From NCBI RefSeq assembly GCF_008973485.1, contig NZ_CP031223.1, positions 1,302,001-1,366,000 on the forward strand: a stretch of DNA of 64,000 bases. The letters run 5' to 3'. This DNA is from Psychrobacillus glaciei (GTDB taxonomy: Bacteria; Bacillota; Bacilli; Bacillales_A; Planococcaceae). Position 1 is the stretch's first letter; each line of letters opens with the position of its first letter. Positions 8,975 to 17,869 of this stretch are shown in pieces. The notes under the pieces are model-generated. The model ran no database searches and was not told the origin of the DNA. It was given only the letters and a program-made list of their open reading frames with translations. The position numbers and the translations under genes were made by a program.

Positions 8975-10267
8975 TTGAATCAATCAGAATTGTACGTATC
9001 ATTAGATATTGGGTCATCTTCGATAAAAGTATTAATCGGAGAAATGAGTGAAGACTCGCTGCATGTAATCGGGGTAGGAAATGTTAAATCAAATGGTATC
9101 CGGAAAGGATCTATTGTAGATATAGACGCAACTGTTCAGTCAATTAAGAAAGCTGTGAGTGAAGCTGAACGAATGATTGGAATGTCTATTCATGAAATTG
9201 TACTTGGTATTCCAGCGAACTTAGCTAACATACAGAACGTCAAAGGTGTAGTGGCTGTTAATCGGGAGGATCGTGAAATTACAGATACAGATTTAGATAG
9301 AGTAATAGAATCTGCACAAGTAATGTCCATTCCTCCAGAACGAGAGCTTATCAATATTGCCCCTAAGCAATTTATCGTCGATCATTTAGATGAAATAAAA
9401 GATCCTCGAGGGATGATTGGAACGCGTCTAGAAATGGACGGAATTATGATGACTACATCGAAAACAATTTTACATAACGTGTTAAGATGTGTGGAACGAG
9501 CAGGACTACAAATAAGAGAAATCTATTTACAACCATTAGCTGGAGGTTATTTTGCGCTGACAGAAGATGAAAAAAACCATGGTACTGCTTATATTGACAT
9601 AGGTGGAGGTTCTACAACAATTGCCGTATTCAATGAAGGGCATTTAATCAAAACTGCTGTAATCCCAGTAGGTGGAGATCATATAACAAAAGACTTGTCG
9701 ATTGTATTGAAAACACCTACGGACCAAGCCGAAATGATCAAACTTCAATATGGACATGCCTTCTATGATGATGCTTCGGATGATGAACTTTTCGAGGTGC
9801 CTGTTATTGGTGCAGATATGAAAGAACAATATTCTCAGCGTTATATTGCCGAAATTATAGGTGTTCGATTAGAAGAATTATTTGAACTAATTTTAGAAGA
9901 ATTTTACCGAATGGGTCTTCAAGACTTACCGGGCGGTGTTGTAATTACTGGTGGAGTTGCCAAATTAGAAGGTATTGGTCAGCTTGCAAGACATATTCTT
10001 CAAACGAGAGTGCGTCTATATACACCTGATTATATTGGCGTGCGTGAACCACAATATACAACGGCTGTTGGTCTTATAAGATATGCCTATAAAGAAGATG
10101 TTTTCTATGGTAAAATTGGTAATAGTCATGCTTTATCGCAAATGACACAAAGTGAGGTTGTTTCTAGTCCTAAGAAACAAAAACAAACTACACAAACTTC
10201 GATAAACGAAAACAAAGAAAGTGCAATGACAAAAGCTAAGAAGTTTTTCGACAAATTTTTTGAATAA
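8975..10267 (+). CDS. ftsA: Cell division protein FtsA
   Basis: FtsA is the actin-like membrane tether of FtsZ. The 430-residue protein has the actin-fold ATP-binding elements VSLDIGSSSIKVLIGE at the N-terminus, AYIDIGGGSTTIAVF in the middle and GGVVITGGVAKLEGI towards the end. The C-terminal amphipathic helix AKKFFDKFFE is the expected membrane-targeting sequence. The start is TTG at 8975 behind a strong AGGAGGTG site. ftsZ follows after 42 bases, so the pair is almost certainly co-transcribed. Confidence 0.96.
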   Translation: MNQSELYVSLDIGSSSIKVLIGEMSEDSLHVIGVGNVKSNGIRKGSIVDIDATVQSIKKAVSEAERMIGMSIHEIVLGIPANLANIQNVKGVVAVNREDREITDTDLDRVIESAQVMSIPPERELINIAPKQFIVDHLDEIKDPRGMIGTRLEMDGIMMTTSKTILHNVLRCVERAGLQIREIYLQPLAGGYFALTEDEKNHGTAYIDIGGGSTTIAVFNEGHLIKTAVIPVGGDHITKDLSIVLKTPTDQAEMIKLQYGHAFYDDASDDELFEVPVIGADMKEQYSQRYIAEIIGVRLEELFELILEEFYRMGLQDLPGGVVITGGVAKLEGIGQLARHILQTRVRLYTPDYIGVREPQYTTAVGLIRYAYKEDVFYGKIGNSHALSQMTQSEVVSSPKKQKQTTQTSINENKESAMTKAKKFFDKFFE

Positions 10268-10309
10268 CAAAACCTTTATCATAGTTGAAAGAATATAGGA
10301 GGCAATAGC

Positions 10310-11464
10310 ATGCTGGAATTTGAAACGAACGAAGACCAATTAGCTATCATCAAAGTTATTGGAGTTGGTGGCGGTGGAAATAACGCAGTAAATCGTATGA
10401 TTGAACATGGAGTACAAGGCGTGGATTTTATTGCCGTTAACACAGATGCCCAAGCCCTTAATATGTCTAGAGCGGAAGTGAAGCTTCAAATTGGAGGCAA
10501 ATTAACTCGTGGACTTGGAGCAGGTGCAAATCCAGAGGTTGGTAAAAAAGCTGCAGAAGAAAGTAAGGAACAAATCGAAGAAGCTTTAAGAGGCGCTGAT
10601 ATGGTGTTCGTGACTGCTGGTATGGGCGGAGGCACAGGAACAGGAGCAGCACCCGTTATTGCACAAATTGCGCGTGATATCGGTGCTTTAACAGTTGGGG
10701 TTGTTACTCGACCTTTTACATTCGAGGGGCGCAAACGTTCCACTCAAGCAATCGGTGGTATTGGTATGATGAAGGAAGCCGTAGATACACTGATCGTTAT
10801 TCCAAATGATCGACTTCTTGAAATAGTAGACAAAAATACACCAATGCTTGAAGCTTTTAGAGAAGCAGATAATGTATTACGCCAAGGGGTTCAAGGTATT
10901 TCAGATCTTATAGCGGTACCTGGACTTATTAACTTAGACTTTGCAGACGTAAAAACAATTATGTCGAATAAAGGTGCAGCATTGATGGGGATCGGAATCT
11001 CAGGTGGAGATAATCGCGCTGCGGAGGCCGCTAAAAAAGCAATTTCCAGTCCACTCCTGGAAACTTCGATTGACGGTGCTACAGGTGTGCTCATGAATAT
11101 TACAGGTGGATCGAATTTAAGTTTATTTGAAGTACAAGAAGCTGCTGATATTGTTGCATCTGCCTCAGATGAAGAAGTCAACATGATTTTCGGTTCCGTA
11201 ATTAACGATAATTTAAAAGATGAAATTATCGTTACTGTAATTGCAACTGGTTTTAATGAAGAAGTAATTACGCAAAATAAACCAAGAGGTACTGGTTTTG
11301 GAACAGCTAGAACGCAACAAGCAGCTACTACTGCTCCTGTACGTGAACAACGAAAAGAAGAACAACCATTGCAACAAGAGAGACAACCTGCATATACACA
11401 GCATCAACAAGAAGATGCTCTAGATATTCCAACTTTCTTAAGAAATCGTCAAAGAAGAAACTAA
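10310..11464 (+). CDS. ftsZ: Cell division protein FtsZ
   Basis: FtsZ is the tubulin-like GTPase that forms the division ring. The 384-residue protein carries the tubulin signature [13 protein letters not shown], the [13 protein letters not shown] nucleotide loop, and a variable Gln-rich linker of about 60 residues. The conserved C-terminal peptide [15 protein letters not shown] binds FtsA and SepF in the family. The start at 10310 follows AGGAGG. A strong terminator lies 12 bases after the stop, ending the dcw transcript. Confidence 0.98.
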   Translation: MLEFETNEDQLAIIKVIGVGGGGNNAVNRMIEHGVQGVDFIAVNTDAQALNMSRAEVKLQIGGKLTRGLGAGANPEVGKKAAEESKEQIEEALRGADMVFVTAGMGGGTGTGAAPVIAQIARDIGALTVGVVTRPFTFEGRKRSTQAIGGIGMMKEAVDTLIVIPNDRLLEIVDKNTPMLEAFREADNVLRQGVQGISDLIAVPGLINLDFADVKTIMSNKGAALMGIGISGGDNRAAEAAKKAISSPLLETSIDGATGVLMNITGGSNLSLFEVQEAADIVASASDEEVNMIFGSVINDNLKDEIIVTVIATGFNEEVITQNKPRGTGFGTARTQQAATTAPVREQRKEEQPLQQERQPAYTQHQQEDALDIPTFLRNRQRRN

Positions 11465-11476
11465 ATAGTTTTCACA

Positions 11477-11507
11477 AAGCAATCACCAATTTGGTGGTTG
11501 CTTTTTT
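11477..11507 (+). terminator. Rho-independent terminator after ftsZ
   Basis: An 11-base stem AAGCAATCACC / GGTGGTTGCTT with one G-T pair and a five-base loop is followed by a run of T. It starts 12 bases after the ftsZ stop. Confidence 0.9.
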
Positions 11508-11657
11508 GGTTAGAGTAAAATACTTTTCGACAGTTCTGTTGATTAGCCAAAATGAACAATAAATTACCTCTTAATAGCATCTATGAAAACTAGCATCGCC
11601 TTTATTAAAGTGGTCAAAGAAGCGCATTGTAGATATAATGCGTCTTAGTGACCGCCA

Positions 11658-11849
11658 GGATTTCCGCTGCATGGCGGACGCTTTCCGCCGGGTGAGCGAT
11701 GAGCCTTCACCGCCGCTACGCGTACGTTGTGAAATCTCATTTAGCTCACTGAGGGTCGAAGGCTAGAAGCGCCACATCGTGTGGCAACACCTTCGTGACC
11801 AACATCCTGTTGGCCTCCGGTAGGAGTCGCCGCCCTTCTGCTACAATCC
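11658..11849 (+). repeat. Dispersed GC-rich repeat, long form, forward arm
   Basis: It begins GGATTTCCGCT, continues with GCGGACGCTTTCCGC (an internal hairpin) and a GTGAGCGATGAGCC module, and ends near GGAGTCGCC...CTACAATCC. It includes the hairpin module GCCACATCGTGTGGC and CCAACATCCTGTTGG. The same parts recur at 37101-37266, 48654-48813 and, inverted, 54465-54655. Base composition is far richer in GC than the flanks. Confidence 0.85.
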
Positions 11850-12148
11850 ACCATATTTGCTAACTAGTCAGTCACTACTCGCCATTAAATGTTATGAAGT
11901 ATTGTCTAAAAAAATCCAATAAATAAATGGATGAACTTAACAAACTAGCTACTGAACGCGACTATCCCCTCAGTATAATGGGTTTACTTGGAATGGGATG
12001 ACACGTATTAATGGGACGCACGATCAATAATGCGTACTAACAAATAACCACTATGTTTGTGGCATCTTTTAATATTTAGTTGGAAAAGCATTTATTCTTC
12101 CCCTTTTTATTCGTAATTACTGACTTTGAATAACTAGCAAGCTCTATT

Positions 12149-12273
12149 GGATTGTAGCGAAAGGGAGGCGACTCCTGCGGTAATAGCGCGAGCTGAAGAC
12201 CCTGGACTGAGCGCTGCGAAGGAAGCGGCTGAAGCCGTGCCCGCGGAAAGCGCCCTCCCTGTAGTGAAAATCC
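12149..12273 (-). repeat. Dispersed GC-rich repeat, reverse arm
   Basis: Read on the minus strand, it begins GGATTTTCACTAC and passes through GCGCTTTCCGCGGGC to GGAGTCGCC and CTACAATCC. The middle differs from the other arms (AGCGCTCAGTCCAGGGTC on the minus strand), so family members share ends but exchange central modules. It faces the arm at 11658-11849. Confidence 0.8.
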
Positions 12274-12590
12274 CTGCTGAAGTTTACTAAGACGCACTAT
12301 ATAAAAAAACCGTTCTATATAACGCGTAATAAAAACGCTGTGTGCTCGAGATTGTACCTTTATCCAAACCTAAACGAAAACAAACATATTCTAACGAAGA
12401 TTTTAATGCTTTCCTTACAAGTATTTTGTGTAATAAAGTGGTTAATCAATAGACGTGGCTTTTCGACCCACTCAGAGGATAAACGGATGACACTTCTTCA
12501 TGCTCTATTATTTATTAGGATTTATAAAGATGTCCTAAACTAAAACTCATGCAATTAATGTCGTAAAAAAAGAATCAATTACTCTGTTCA

Positions 12591-12620
12591 TTTGACAATT
12601 TTCTTACAAAAATCATGTTA
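12591..12620 (+). promoter_or_regulatory. Likely Spo0A-dependent promoter region of spoIIGA-sigE
   Basis: A TTGACA hexamer (12592-12597) lies about 50 bases before the spoIIGA start. It overlaps, on the other strand, a sequence like the Spo0A box (TTGTCAAA), and a second similar site TGTCGTAAA lies at about 12559. The spoIIG operon of B. subtilis is activated by phosphorylated Spo0A. No clear -10 box with normal spacing is visible, so the call rests on position and box similarity. Confidence 0.35.
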
Positions 12621-12645
12621 CCCTTTAGTCAAAAGGAGGGAAGCT

Positions 12646-13488
12646 ATGTATGCAGAAGTTATGATTGCAACCAATACTTTTTTTAATTACACCGTATTAG
12701 CATTTGCAAACAAAATTGGCTGGATTGAAAACAAAAAAAGATATTTGTTTCTTGCCGCGCTTATTGCAGGAATATTAACTGTTACATTTTCTAACTATTT
12801 TATTACTATTTTTCTATCTTTCTTTCTAATGATTGCTATAGCATTTTGGCGTAAACCGAAGCAAATAGTCAAAGCAATAGGGCTTACGCTACTTGCAAGT
12901 CTTTTTGCTGGCGGCTTACTAACAGCAATTGCTTCTTTTTACCGCAATACCAACTATCTATTTATGATAGTCAATTTTGCTTTAATTGTTGTTGGTGGTT
13001 TGTATTTATTAACGAAACATGTCCTGCATATTCACGTCGCTCAATCAGAAAGAGAGTTATTATACTCCTCTTATGTCACATTGTTTGGTGAGGCAAAGGA
13101 ACTTACTCTTTTTATTGACTCTGGTAATGTTTGCAAGGAACCACTTTCGAATGACCCAGTTCATTTTGTAGCAGCTGAAGTGTTAGAAGAAATACTTCCC
13201 GAATCATTGTTTCGAGCGGTTAGCAATTGGGAATTCGATCGTAAGGTTGGACTAGATAATTTACCAAAAGAGTATTTAACCAAATTAAGATTAATACCTA
13301 TAGCAACGATTCAACAAGAAAAAACGTGGGTTATTGGAATAAAATATGACAATTGGAAAGTAAATAATCAGGAATTACCAAAAGGATATATTGTCATGAC
13401 AAAGCTACATGATAAATTTCCACATGGAGCTGATGGGATATTACATAGCTCTTCCTATTTCCATCTAAAGAAAAGGAGTGTCGAATAA
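12646..13488 (+). CDS. spoIIGA: Sporulation sigma-E factor-processing peptidase SpoIIGA
   Basis: SpoIIGA is the membrane aspartic protease that removes the pro-sequence of sigma-E in the mother cell after a signal from the forespore. The 280-residue protein has about five N-terminal membrane helices, then a cytosolic protease domain with the catalytic motif [13 protein letters not shown] (Asp near residue 158). The ATG at 12646 follows AAAGGAGGG; an in-frame ATG at 12592 lies before this site and was not used. The stop overlaps the sigE start by one base, the usual spoIIGA-sigE coupling. Confidence 0.93.
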   Translation: MYAEVMIATNTFFNYTVLAFANKIGWIENKKRYLFLAALIAGILTVTFSNYFITIFLSFFLMIAIAFWRKPKQIVKAIGLTLLASLFAGGLLTAIASFYRNTNYLFMIVNFALIVVGGLYLLTKHVLHIHVAQSERELLYSSYVTLFGEAKELTLFIDSGNVCKEPLSNDPVHFVAAEVLEEILPESLFRAVSNWEFDRKVGLDNLPKEYLTKLRLIPIATIQQEKTWVIGIKYDNWKVNNQELPKGYIVMTKLHDKFPHGADGILHSSSYFHLKKRSVE

Positions 13489-14195
13489 TGCTATTAAAGT
13501 TTTTTCGTCGGATTTATTTTTGGTTACTTTCATTCAGAAGAAGTGGAGTACATTATATTGGTGGGAATGAATCACTGCCTAAACCATTATCAAGAGAAGA
13601 AGAGAGAGAAATGCTTCTTGCTTTTATGGACGGAAATGAATTTGCAAGGGATATATTGATAGAACGTAATTTACGTCTTGTTGTTTATATTGCAAGGAGA
13701 TTTGACCAGACGAACACGAATATTGAAGATTTAATCAGTATTGGATCTATCGGACTTATAAAAGCTGTAGAGACGTTTAATTTGGACAAAGGAATAAAAC
13801 TTGCAACATATGCTTCAAGATGTATAGAAAATGAAATATTAATGCATTTGCGTAAAACGAATCGAATGAAATCAGAAGTTTCTTTTGATGAACCATTAAA
13901 CTCTGATTCAGATGGAAATGAGCTGCTCTTATCAGATATTTTAGGAACAAGTGAAGATTTAATAATTGAAGATGTAGAAAAAAAAATGGAGCGACAGCAT
14001 GTATTTGAAGCGATAAATCTACTTGGAAATCGAGAAAAGTATATCATGCAATGTCGTTTTGGATTGAATGGAAAAGAAGAAATGACGCAAAAAGAAGTAG
14101 CTGACCATTTAGGAATTTCACAGTCTTATATTTCCCGCTTAGAGAAAAAAATAATTTTAGATTTAAAAGAGCTGTTAAATGAACCAATTGCCTAA
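13488..14195 (+). CDS. sigE: RNA polymerase sporulation sigma factor SigE (pro-form)
   Basis: Sigma-E directs early mother-cell transcription in sporulation. The 235-residue protein has a hydrophobic and basic N-terminal pro-sequence ([20 protein letters not shown]) followed by [11 protein letters not shown], then sigma-70 regions 2 ([20 protein letters not shown]) and 4 ([18 protein letters not shown]). The pro-sequence is what SpoIIGA removes. In B. subtilis a Glu precedes the VYYIGG step; here that place is Gly. The gene is joined to spoIIGA. Confidence 0.96.
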
Positions 14196-14239
14196 TGGGT
14201 GAAATTGGATAACCTATATTCCGAATAAAGTTTAAACTA

Positions 14240-14275
14240 CCGGACAAACTGATTAAGAATTATTAAAAAGTCCGG
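14240..14275 (+). promoter_or_regulatory. Hairpin covering the sigG ribosome binding site
   Basis: CCGGAC (14240-14245) is complementary to GTCCGG (14270-14275), which directly abuts and overlaps the AGGAGG-like site of sigG (CCGGAGGAAG). The pairing may extend by two base pairs beyond one mismatch, into the Shine-Dalgarno bases. A leader hairpin that lowers translation has been described for B. subtilis sigG, so this looks like the same device. Confidence 0.6.
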
Positions 14276-14285
14276 AGGAAGATCT

Positions 14286-15071
14286 ATGACGAGAACAAAA
14301 GTTGAATTATGCGGCATTGATACATCTAAGCTTCCTTTACTATCCCATGAACAAATGAAGGCCTTGTTTATCCGTTTACAAGCAGGAGAAGATTCGGTAA
14401 AAGATGAACTGGTTATGTGTAATTTACGTTTAGTATTAAGTTTAGTCCAAAGATTTGCATATCGCGGTGAACAAGCGGATGACTTATTTCAAGTCGGGTG
14501 TATAGGACTTATCAAGTCAATTGAAAACTTCGATCTAAAGCATAATGTACGTTTTTCAACGTATGCAGTACCCATGATTATTGGGGAAATAAAACGACAT
14601 TTGCGAGACCATCATTCTGTACGAGTTTCTAGATCTTTAAGAGATATCGCATATAAAGCTATGAAAGCAAAAGAACAATTTATTAACGAAAACCTACATG
14701 AACCTACCTTAGATGATTTATCGAAAGTATTAGATATTCCTGTGGAAGATATATTATTATCTTTAGATGCTATACAAGACCCTGTTTCACTTCAAGAACC
14801 CATTTTTAGCGATGGGGGAGACGCTATCTATATGATGGATCAACTATGTGATAATGATGTATCCGAAGAACAATGGGTCACTTATTTTACTGTGAAAGAA
14901 ACTTTTCAAAAACTAGATAACAGGCAAAAGAAAATATTAACGAAACGAATCTATTATGGCGCTACTCAAACTGAAATTGCAGTTGATCTTGGCTTATCTC
15001 AAGCACAAATATCAAGGCTAGAGAAAAGTGCTTTGTCTATTATTCAAGGACAGTTGAACCCAAAAGAATGA
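14286..15071 (+). CDS. sigG: RNA polymerase sporulation sigma factor SigG
   Basis: Sigma-G drives late forespore transcription. The 261-residue protein has the N-terminal extension typical of SigG (MTRTKVELCGIDTSKLPLL), a motif involved in anti-sigma control. It also has sigma region 2 (YRGEQADDLFQVGCIGL), region 3 and region 4 (TQTEIAVDLGLSQAQISRLEK). It follows sigE by 90 bases; that gap holds the hairpin at the ribosome binding site. The start is ATG at 14286. A terminator follows 28 bases after the stop. Confidence 0.96.
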   Translation: MTRTKVELCGIDTSKLPLLSHEQMKALFIRLQAGEDSVKDELVMCNLRLVLSLVQRFAYRGEQADDLFQVGCIGLIKSIENFDLKHNVRFSTYAVPMIIGEIKRHLRDHHSVRVSRSLRDIAYKAMKAKEQFINENLHEPTLDDLSKVLDIPVEDILLSLDAIQDPVSLQEPIFSDGGDAIYMMDQLCDNDVSEEQWVTYFTVKETFQKLDNRQKKILTKRIYYGATQTEIAVDLGLSQAQISRLEKSALSIIQGQLNPKE

Positions 15072-15099
15072 TAACTACAATTAAAGATAATATTATTTC

Positions 15100-15132
15100 C
15101 GCTTTTTCTTCATAGAAAAAGCGTTTTTTTTT
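15100..15132 (+). terminator. Rho-independent terminator after sigG
   Basis: A perfect 10-base stem CGCTTTTTCT / AGAAAAAGCG with a TCAT loop is followed by nine T. Confidence 0.93.
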
Positions 15133-15171
15133 TATTTTTGGCTCATATAATAATAAAAAGGGGGAGCTGAG

Positions 15172-15417
15172 ATGAAATTTTCTGATGCACAACAAAAAGA
15201 AGTAATTGAAGCGAGTAGTGGAAAATTATTAGGATATATCGTTGATGCTGAAATAGATAAAGATACTGGTTTCATCCTATCGTTCATAGTAGAAGCACAA
15301 GGAACATATCCTAATTTTTTTAATAAAAAGAATGAAACAAAAAAAGTTGCCGTTCAAAATATATCTATAATTGGGAAAGATGTCATAATTGTTTCAAAAA
15401 ATATGTTGTTAGATTGA
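15172..15417 (+). CDS. ylmC: YlmC/YmxH family PRC-barrel protein
   Basis: This 81-residue protein consists of a single PRC-barrel-like domain: MKFSDAQQKEVIEASSGKLLGYIVD, then DIDKDTG-like turns and a final VIIVSKNMLL strand. It lies just after sigG, as ylmC does in B. subtilis. Family members occur in spore-formers, but the molecular role is not established. The start at 15172 follows AAGGGGGAG. Genes ylmA and ylmD, neighbours in B. subtilis, are missing here. Confidence 0.85.
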   Translation: MKFSDAQQKEVIEASSGKLLGYIVDAEIDKDTGFILSFIVEAQGTYPNFFNKKNETKKVAVQNISIIGKDVIIVSKNMLLD

Positions 15418-15487
15418 TTCATCATTGATAAAACCCCTTTTCATTGTTACAATAAACAAAAACAATTGATGAAAAGTTGGTTTTTAT

Positions 15488-16180
15488 ATGACAAACGTTC
15501 AACAAAATTTAGAATCGATAAAAGATAAAGTGAATGCTGCTAGTTTACGTGGCAATCGTAATTCTTCAGATGTTACGATTATTGCCGTTACGAAGGAAGT
15601 TTCTGTGGAAAGAACGGAAGAGGTAGTTCAAGCTGGAGTGAGACATCTAGGTGAAAATCGACCTGAGGGTTTAAAAATGAAATTAGATGCCATTAATGAT
15701 TCCATCAAATGGCATTATATAGGGACGCTACAAACGAGAAAAGTAAAATCAGTAATTAATGATGTAGATTTTTTGCACTCTTTAGATCGATTAAGTTTAG
15801 CGGAGGAGATAGAAAAAAGAGCTACTTCGGTAAAGGACTGTTTTGTACAAGTAAATGTAGCCGAAGAGCAATCAAAACATGGATTATCGTTGGAAGATGC
15901 GGAATCTTTTATGAAAGAATTAGAAAAATATTCGCGTATACGAGTAATTGGCTTAATGACAATGGCTCCAAATACGGAAGATGAGACTGTCATACGTACT
16001 GTCTTTCGTAATTTAAAACAATTACAGGAAAAAATTTCGAAACAACAACTACCACATGCACCTTGTACGGAATTATCAATGGGGATGTCGGGTGACTATG
16101 AGATTGCAATAGAAGAGGGCGCAACCTTTGTACGAATAGGAACAGCTTTAGTCGGTAAAGAGAGGGAGGAAGTTAAATGA
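15488..16180 (+). CDS. ylmE: PLP-binding protein of the YggS/PLPBP family
   Basis: The family binds pyridoxal 5'-phosphate and keeps vitamin B6 and amino acid balance; no catalysis is proven. The 230-residue alanine-racemase-fold protein has the PLP lysine in IIAVTKEVS (Lys36), the signature LGENRPEG, WHYIGTLQTRK, GLMTMAPN and the phosphate-binding ELSMGMSGDYE with FVRIGTALVG. The canonical helix has GENYVQE where this one has GENRPEG, as in Bacillus YlmE. It overlaps sepF by four bases (ATGA). Confidence 0.92.
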   Translation: MTNVQQNLESIKDKVNAASLRGNRNSSDVTIIAVTKEVSVERTEEVVQAGVRHLGENRPEGLKMKLDAINDSIKWHYIGTLQTRKVKSVINDVDFLHSLDRLSLAEEIEKRATSVKDCFVQVNVAEEQSKHGLSLEDAESFMKELEKYSRIRVIGLMTMAPNTEDETVIRTVFRNLKQLQEKISKQQLPHAPCTELSMGMSGDYEIAIEEGATFVRIGTALVGKEREEVK

Positions 16181-16656
16181 GCATGAAAGACTGGATGAAA
16201 AATTTCTTCTACTTGGAAGAGGATGAAGAAACTTCAACAGATCAGCAGCCAAAACCTCAACAGCCAAAACCGGTGGAACATCAAATGCGACAGCAATCGG
16301 TGAGACCCTCAACAAAAGAACGAAAATTTAATACAGTAACGAATGAAACAGCTGCATCTAATCTAGTTAGTATTCAAAATGTGCAAAAGTCTTCCAAAGT
16401 AATTCTAATCGAGCCGCGCGTTTATGCAGAAGCCCAAGATATTTCCGAACATTTGAAGAGTAAAAAAGCTGTTATTGTAAATTTACAACGCATTGATAAA
16501 GAACAAGGAATAAGAATCATCGACTTTTTAAGTGGAACAGTGTACGCTTTAGGTGGAGACATTCAACGAATAGGAACGGATATTTTCCTGTGTGCACCAG
16601 ATTCAGTAGAAGTGGCTGGAGCAATATCGGATTATTATTACAACGACCTAGATTGA
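16177..16656 (+). CDS. sepF: Cell division protein SepF
   Basis: SepF binds membrane and the FtsZ C-terminal peptide and shapes the division ring. The 159-residue protein has an N-terminal amphipathic membrane-binding helix ([15 protein letters not shown]), a low-complexity linker rich in Gln and Pro (about 20-55), and the SepF core with [19 protein letters not shown] and [17 protein letters not shown]. It is coupled to ylmE by an overlap and precedes ylmG, the conserved order. Confidence 0.95.
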
Positions 16657-16675
16657 TAGAGGAGTTAATACTATT

Positions 16676-16936
16676 ATGACCACAGTTTTAATCTTGTTAA
16701 TTTATGCAGTTAAATACTATACCTATGCATTAATCGTTTATATTTTTATGTCATGGGTCCCAAGTATACAGCAATCTAGCTTTGGACAATTTTTAGGAAA
16801 AATTTGCGAACCATATTTAGAACCATTCAGAAAGATTATTCCTCCAATCGGAATGATCGATATATCACCTATTGTTGCGATTTTTGTATTGAATATTGCG
16901 ATAAGAGGAATAATATCTTTAGTATCCTTTTTTTAA
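16676..16936 (+). CDS. ylmG: YggT family membrane protein YlmG
   Basis: This 86-residue protein has two membrane helices around a conserved loop ([26 protein letters not shown]). The family is linked by genome context to division genes and to membrane organisation, but its function is not settled. It lies between sepF and ylmH and is followed directly by a terminator. The start at 16676 follows GAGG at short distance. Confidence 0.9.
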
Positions 16937-16960
16937 ACCTCACTTCAGTGGGGTTTTTTA
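16936..16960 (+). terminator. Rho-independent terminator after ylmG
   Basis: An 8-base stem AACCTCAC / GTGGGGTT with a four-base loop runs into six T and begins at the ylmG stop. One G-T pair is present. It lies 25 bases before ylmH, so some read-through is likely if the genes share a message. Confidence 0.75.
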
Positions 16961-16984
16961 CTATATTCGAGAGGGAATATTGAC

Positions 16985-17776
16985 ATGGAAAATGTAATGC
17001 AACATTTTAGAAAAGAAGAGCAGCCATTCATAGAACAAATTGTTAATATGCTGCGAGAAGTTGAGAATCGATATGCGCCTAAGTTAACAGACTTTTTAGA
17101 TCCTAGACAACAATTCATTGTAGACACTTTGCGAAGACAGTATGAGGATATTGAAGTAGTAGCAAATGGAGGATTGGACGAAGTAGAAAGAAAAAGAATG
17201 CTTCTATATCCTTCTTATTATGTGCCATCAGATGCGGATTTTACGCTGACTGTCGTGGAAGTTCAATATCCTAAAAAGTTTGTTACATTACAACATAAAG
17301 ATGTATTAGGTTCGATGATGTCCTTAGGAATTGATCGAAGTAAGTTTGGTGACATACGAGTGGAAGATGGAGCTATTCAATTTGTCGTTGCAACAGAAGT
17401 GTTAGACTATGTACGCGCAAACTACACGGCAATTGGAAAAGTTAAAGTTCATATTGAACTAGTAGGAGATAGACTAAATTATTTTTTGCAACGAGAGGAA
17501 TGGACATCTGAATCTTTAACGGTGAGTTCATTAAGATTAGATACTATTATTTCAGCGGTTTTTAATATTTCTCGACAGAAATCATCTACGCTCATTCAAA
17601 GCGGAAAAGTAAAGGTTAACTGGACAGAGAAAGATCAACTGTCTATGGAACTGCAAGAATTAGATCTAATTTCCATTCGGGGTCTTGGTAGAGTCAAAGT
17701 TTTAATGATTGAAGGCAGAACAAAAAAAGACAAAATTAGACTACAAATAGGTCGCTTAGAACAAAAAATTAAATAA
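16985..17776 (+). CDS. ylmH: YlmH family S4-domain RNA-binding protein
   Basis: The 263-residue protein has an N-terminal YlmH domain (YYVPSDADFTLTVVEVQYPKK) and a C-terminal S4 RNA-binding domain from about residue 183 (LRLDTIISAVFNISRQKSS...IQSGKVKVNW). Bacillus YlmH has been linked to rescue of stalled ribosomes. It is always found near divIVA in Firmicutes, as here. The ATG at 16985 follows GAGAGGGAATATTGAC. Confidence 0.92.
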   Translation: MENVMQHFRKEEQPFIEQIVNMLREVENRYAPKLTDFLDPRQQFIVDTLRRQYEDIEVVANGGLDEVERKRMLLYPSYYVPSDADFTLTVVEVQYPKKFVTLQHKDVLGSMMSLGIDRSKFGDIRVEDGAIQFVVATEVLDYVRANYTAIGKVKVHIELVGDRLNYFLQREEWTSESLTVSSLRLDTIISAVFNISRQKSSTLIQSGKVKVNWTEKDQLSMELQELDLISIRGLGRVKVLMIEGRTKKDKIRLQIGRLEQKIK

Positions 17777-17869
17777 TCAAATAAATATAGCTGATTTTTG
17801 ATGAATTCGCTCTAACCTAAATGTATAATAGAGAATAAGAATGCTAGAAAAGTAAAGGAGATGGAATAT

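Larger units (their letters stand above)
11629..12302. mobile_element. Non-coding composite of two facing GC-rich repeat arms (MITE-like), copy 1
   Basis: This 674-base stretch fills most of the 1.1-kb gap between ftsZ and spoIIGA and contains no credible gene. Its outer ends are imperfect inverted repeats: the left end has ATAATGCGTCTTAGT and the right end, read in reverse, has ATAGTGCGTCTTAGT. Inside lie two GC-rich arms in opposite orientation (11658-11849 and 12149-12273) around an AT-rich core. The first 40 bases are identical to the first 40 bases of the composite at 54042-54686. No transposase is encoded, so mobility is inferred from structure only. Confidence 0.5.

Noticed and set aside
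12076-12297. Open frame of 73 codons on the minus strand
   Set aside because: It runs through the GC-rich repeat arm at 12149-12273, lacks a ribosome binding site, and has repeat-derived low-complexity content.
11640-12300. Repeat arms considered as a CRISPR array
   Set aside because: There are only two arms, in opposite orientation and of unequal length, with no regular spacers and no cas gene.
12340-12543. Open frame of 67 codons on the plus strand before spoIIGA
   Set aside because: No ribosome binding site, no recognisable domain, and it lies in the leader region of spoIIGA.
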